A stretch of 8,420 bases of DNA from Desulfoprunum sp. (GTDB taxonomy: Bacteria; Desulfobacterota; Desulfobulbia; Desulfobulbales; Desulfocapsaceae): positions 1-8,420 of the forward strand of contig JAUYSF010000390.1 in NCBI GenBank assembly GCA_030696435.1, given 5' to 3'. The translations under genes and the position numbers were made by a program. The notes below the pieces were generated by a model. It worked only from the letters and a program-made list of their open reading frames with translations, made no database searches and was not told the origin of the DNA. This document shows positions 6,028-8,420 of this stretch, in pieces (within the stretch, counting starts at the first letter, position 1; every line of letters starts with the position of its first letter).

Positions 6028-7465
6028 AAATGAAACCTTTTGCCTGATCAATGCTCAAAACGCAAAGCGCGAAGATAAGGCCAACTGCAAGCCCCCAGCG
6101 CAGGTTGGGCGACCAGTCTCCACGAAATAGTGAAACCGAAGACACGCTCTTGGTCTCTTTGTTCTCATCAGACAGAAAGAGCTCGTTGGTATTGGGCAGC
6201 CAAAAGGCGATAACTGCGCTGACGATAAGAATACCGTAGGCCTGCACATCAAGGGAAGTGATCATGGAAATACCATTGCCGCCCGCCATTCCGGCCAATA
6301 CCGCGAATGCCGAAGCCATATCCGGCGCTCTGAAAAAAACCCAGGCTACCATAACAGCCACAAATGTCAGCACCCGACTTGCCACAGCAGATGCCGCTGA
6401 TGGCTTTTGCTTGCGGTTTTTTTGCAGAGTTTTCCAACCATGTTGCATGCAGAGATACAAACCATGCAATCCGCCCCAGATGACAAACGTCCAATTGGCC
6501 CCATGCCATAGACCTCCCAGCAGCATTGTCAGCATGAGATTACGATACCGCACCAGTTGCCCTTTCCGGTTTCCGCCAAGGGATATATAGAGGTAATTTT
6601 TTAGAAATTGTGACAGAGAAATGTGCCATCTCTGCCAGAAGTCACTAACGCTGGTGGCTTTATAGGGAGAATTGAAATTGATGGGTATTTTGAAACCGAA
6701 TACACGTGAGACCCCTATGGCCATATCCGAGTACCCGGAAAAATCAAAATACAACCGCAATGTGTAGGCCAGCATGCCCAACCAGGCATGCAAAAATTTT
6801 GGGTTATCGGCGGCCAGAAGAGGCCACATCGTGGAGCCAAGGGTATCGGCGATCAACAGTTTTTTCCCTAAGCCAAATACAAAAATGGAAATTCCTATGG
6901 CAAAATTTTCGGCGCTGATGCGGTATCTTTTGGTATCGGCGAATTGCGGCAGCAATTCCTGGTGCCGGAGAATAGGACCTGCGACGATATAGGGGAAGTA
7001 TGAGGCAAAAAGACAATACTGCGTGAACTTTATTGCCTGTATCTTGCCGTGATAGGCATCAACCAGCACCGCAATCTGGGTAAAAGTGAAATATGATATT
7101 CCGACTGGCAGGAGGATGTTGAGCAGGGGAAGATTGTTGCCGGAGACGTCGTTGATCGAAACGATGAAAAAATTCACATACTTGAAAAAACCGAGCAGTA
7201 TCAGATTGAAGGAAATCGAGACGGTCAATCGCCATGAGTGCTTTGCTTGGTTGTTGGCGAGTATCCATTTGCACGCCAGGTAATTAATGGAAATTGATGA
7301 TAAAAGTATAGGCAAATAGCGATAATCCCATAAACCATAAAAACACAATGATGCCAGAATGAGCCAGGCTATTGCCCATTGATTATTTTTACGGGCAAGG
7401 AAATAAAAGCCGGATACGACGATGGGTAAGAAGATAAATATGAAGGAATAAGAATTAAAAACCAT
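6014..7465 (-). CDS. AlgI-like MBOAT O-acyltransferase
   Basis: A 483-residue polytopic inner-membrane protein of the MBOAT family, the type that moves acetyl groups across the membrane for O-acetylation of alginate and other polysaccharides. The start MVFNSYSFIFIFLP is the standard AlgI-type N-terminus. Other family landmarks are PVGISYFTFTQIAVLVD (120-136), FPYIVAGPILRH (157-168), DFSGYSDMAIGVSRVFGF (241-258), DFWQRWHISLSQFLK (275-289, His281) and LLGGLWHGANWTFVIWGG (315-332), where His321 corresponds to the catalytic His of AlgI. The ATG at 7465 fits this N-terminus and has AGGA six nt upstream; an open frame extends to 7567 but the extra 34 residues are polar and unlike the family. The SGNH-like gene follows with overlap. 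No glycan synthesis genes are in the window, so the acceptor polymer is unknown. Confidence 0.92.
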   Translation of the reverse strand: MVFNSYSFIFIFLPIVVSGFYFLARKNNQWAIAWLILASLCFYGLWDYRYLPILLSSISINYLACKWILANNQAKHSWRLTVSISFNLILLGFFKYVNFFIVSINDVSGNNLPLLNILLPVGISYFTFTQIAVLVDAYHGKIQAIKFTQYCLFASYFPYIVAGPILRHQELLPQFADTKRYRISAENFAIGISIFVFGLGKKLLIADTLGSTMWPLLAADNPKFLHAWLGMLAYTLRLYFDFSGYSDMAIGVSRVFGFKIPINFNSPYKATSVSDFWQRWHISLSQFLKNYLYISLGGNRKGQLVRYRNLMLTMLLGGLWHGANWTFVIWGGLHGLYLCMQHGWKTLQKNRKQKPSAASAVASRVLTFVAVMVAWVFFRAPDMASAFAVLAGMAGGNGISMITSLDVQAYGILIVSAVIAFWLPNTNELFLSDENKETKSVSSVSLFRGDWSPNLRWGLAVGLIFALCVLSIDQAKGFIYAQF

Positions 7466-7497
7466 ACGCATCCTGTTCTTTTCGCAGAAGAGCAAAA

Positions 7498-7510
7498 CGG
7501 TTGACAACCG
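7498..7510. promoter_or_regulatory. 13-bp palindrome before MBOAT gene
   Basis: CGGTTG-A-CAACCG is a perfect six-base inverted repeat around one base, lying 33-45 bp upstream of the MBOAT ATG. It may be an operator for a dimeric regulator or a short RNA stem near the ribosome binding site. No regulator gene is present to link it to. Confidence 0.4.
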
Positions 7511-7714
7511 AATCAATTTTAATCGCTTTGAGGGAACTGAATATTCAGCAATCAGGCCCTTGAGCATGTAATCGCCGCACCAAGTGTAGTATCAGGTCGC
7601 CGCTGACATTCGAGCCTTTTATCCTTTGGCAAACCTTATCTCACCACAAGTACGAACAAAGACCGGTGCTGAAAAGCCATATACCGCAATGCTCGACAGT
7701 AGAACAGGTAGCAA

Positions 7715-7723
7715 ATTATATCA
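7715..7723 (-). promoter_or_regulatory. Extended -10 promoter element for the acylation operon
   Basis: On the minus strand the sequence TGATATAAT matches the extended -10 consensus (TGnTATAAT) at every position. No good -35 stands at the right distance (only TTGTAT at a 13-base spacing), but extended -10 promoters need none. Transcription would begin near 7708 and give a leader of about 240 nt before the MBOAT start. Confidence 0.45.
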
Positions 7724-7819
7724 ATTAAGAAACATACAACTTGGCTGCGGGAATAGAGCCGGAAGCCGTGGATCGTTTCTGGTTGTTGTGAATTTCAGGG
7801 ATGAGGGAGTTGCCGTCAG

Positions 7820-8420
7820 CTATTCGTTCTTCTTGACCGGGGGCTTGGCGGGACGATCTTCCTTGACGACGTTTTTTTGCCGGTCGGCGGAGGGCAGCTG
7901 CAGATCCATGATCTGACCCTGGGTGGAGAGGATGAGGATGCGCGGCTCGTCATCGATCCTGACCGGCTGCGGCAGGCTGCGCAGTTGCAGCAGGGCCTGA
8001 ATCTGCCTGGGCGTAAGCGTTACCCCTTTGCACTCCGCTTCCAGCACAAAGGGACAACCTTCTTCCCAGCCGGAGCAGCCGTAGGCCCGTTTCCCCTTGA
8101 TAACCTCTTTGCCGCAGAGTGGGCAGCTCCCCCAGCGTGCCGGGTCAAGCCGCTGGGCGGAGCTATGCTCGATCAGGGTGCGGATGTAGCCGCTGATCCC
8201 GGCCATAAAGCTATCGGGGTCGAGTTGGCTGCGCTCAATTTTTTTCAGCTTTTCCTCCCACTCCCCAGTCATCTCAGGCGATTTGAGCAGGGGGTCCTGG
8301 ATGAGGGCGATCAGGTAGCGGCCCATGTCGGTGCAGCGCAGTTGTTTTTTCTCGCGCTGGATATAGTCGCGGCGGAGCAGGGTTTCGATGATGGCTGCGC
8401 GGGTGGCGGGCGTGCCGATG
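7820..8420 (-). CDS. topB: DNA topoisomerase III (TopB-like), C-terminal part
   Basis: The 5' end lies beyond the right edge; about 200 C-terminal codons are visible, ending with TAG at 7820. The first residues, IGTPATRAAIIETLLRRDYI (8360-8419), are the conserved G-x-GTPATRA region of type IA topoisomerases, which lies past the active-site tyrosine and so outside what can be checked here. QDPLLKSPEMTGEWEEKL follows, as in TopB. A single four-cysteine zinc motif (CPLC, then C-x6-C) lies at 8054-8125. The tail contains a TPRQIQALLQL helix and ends in a charged, Lys/Pro-rich segment. Such enzymes relax and decatenate DNA through single-strand passage. Assignment to TopB rather than another type IA enzyme rests on the GTPATRA and LLKSPELTGEWE-like pattern and the single late zinc motif; a mobile-element version cannot be excluded. 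Confidence 0.85.
   Translation of the reverse strand, partial: IGTPATRAAIIETLLRRDYIQREKKQLRCTDMGRYLIALIQDPLLKSPEMTGEWEEKLKKIERSQLDPDSFMAGISGYIRTLIEHSSAQRLDPARWGSCPLCGKEVIKGKRAYGCSGWEEGCPFVLEAECKGVTLTPRQIQALLQLRSLPQPVRIDDEPRILILSTQGQIMDLQLPSADRQKNVVKEDRPAKPPVKKNE

Larger units (their letters stand above)
7466..7819. other. Leader region between topB-like gene and MBOAT gene
   Basis: About 350 bp without a credible gene. It holds the probable promoter of the acylation operon (7715-7723), then a leader of roughly 240 nt, with a palindrome near its end. I looked for the conserved elements of common riboswitches and saw none. No clear intrinsic terminator follows the topoisomerase gene. Confidence 0.6.

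Noticed and set aside
6028..6051. TTG start at 6051 for the SGNH-like protein
   Set aside because: A better placed ATG with an AAAGG site exists at 6027; the longer form would overlap the MBOAT gene by 38 bp with a rare start codon.
7466..7567. 34-residue N-terminal extension of the MBOAT protein
   Set aside because: AlgI-type proteins begin at MVF-SY; the extension is polar, unlike the family, and carries the palindrome and ribosome binding site of the shorter gene.
7626..7916. Plus-strand frame of 96 codons
   Set aside because: Its end is antisense to the topoisomerase gene, and the rest lacks a ribosome binding site and any recognisable motif.

Overview
The window looks like part of a Gram-negative, free-living bacterial chromosome of moderate GC. 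All five complete genes and both edge-truncated ones lie on the minus strand. The gene content (single-domain response regulator and CBS protein between two ion transporters, an AlgI-type acetylation pair, a TopB-like topoisomerase) would suit a Desulfobacterota/deltaproteobacterial genome. That assignment is a weak inference, because no taxonomic marker is present.

Region 1 (1-3799, read right to left) is a transport and signalling cluster: nhaD-type Na+/H+ antiporter -> stand-alone receiver protein -> CBS-pair protein -> SLC13/DASS-type anion transporter, which runs off the left edge. CBS and DASS are 19 nt apart and almost certainly cotranscribed. The nhaD-receiver gap holds a strong hairpin and the receiver-CBS gap a phased direct repeat, so these gaps may set relative expression. 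The DASS-like protein keeps the family scaffold but has lost the canonical residues at all three core motifs (SNT-1, GTPPN, SNT-2). The cluster therefore reads as a regulated ion/anion unit with an atypical carrier.

Region 2 (3800-4824) is about 1 kb without a convincing gene and looks more AT-rich than its neighbours. It holds several small inverted repeats, four degenerate 10-bp tandem units, one doubtful 60-codon ORF, and a clear gene relic: the last 30 codons, with the stop, of a catalase-peroxidase (katG) on the plus strand, with nothing of the rest of the gene.

Region 3 (4825-7819) is a two-gene operon for acylation of an exported glycan: an AlgI-like MBOAT acyltransferase followed, with a 14-bp overlap, by a membrane-anchored SGNH-like protein. 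A near-perfect extended -10 promoter element lies about 250 bp upstream of the MBOAT start, giving a long leader with a 13-bp palindrome just before the gene.

Region 4 (7820-8420) is the C-terminal end of a type IA topoisomerase (topoisomerase III, TopB-like) with one four-cysteine zinc motif, cut by the right edge.
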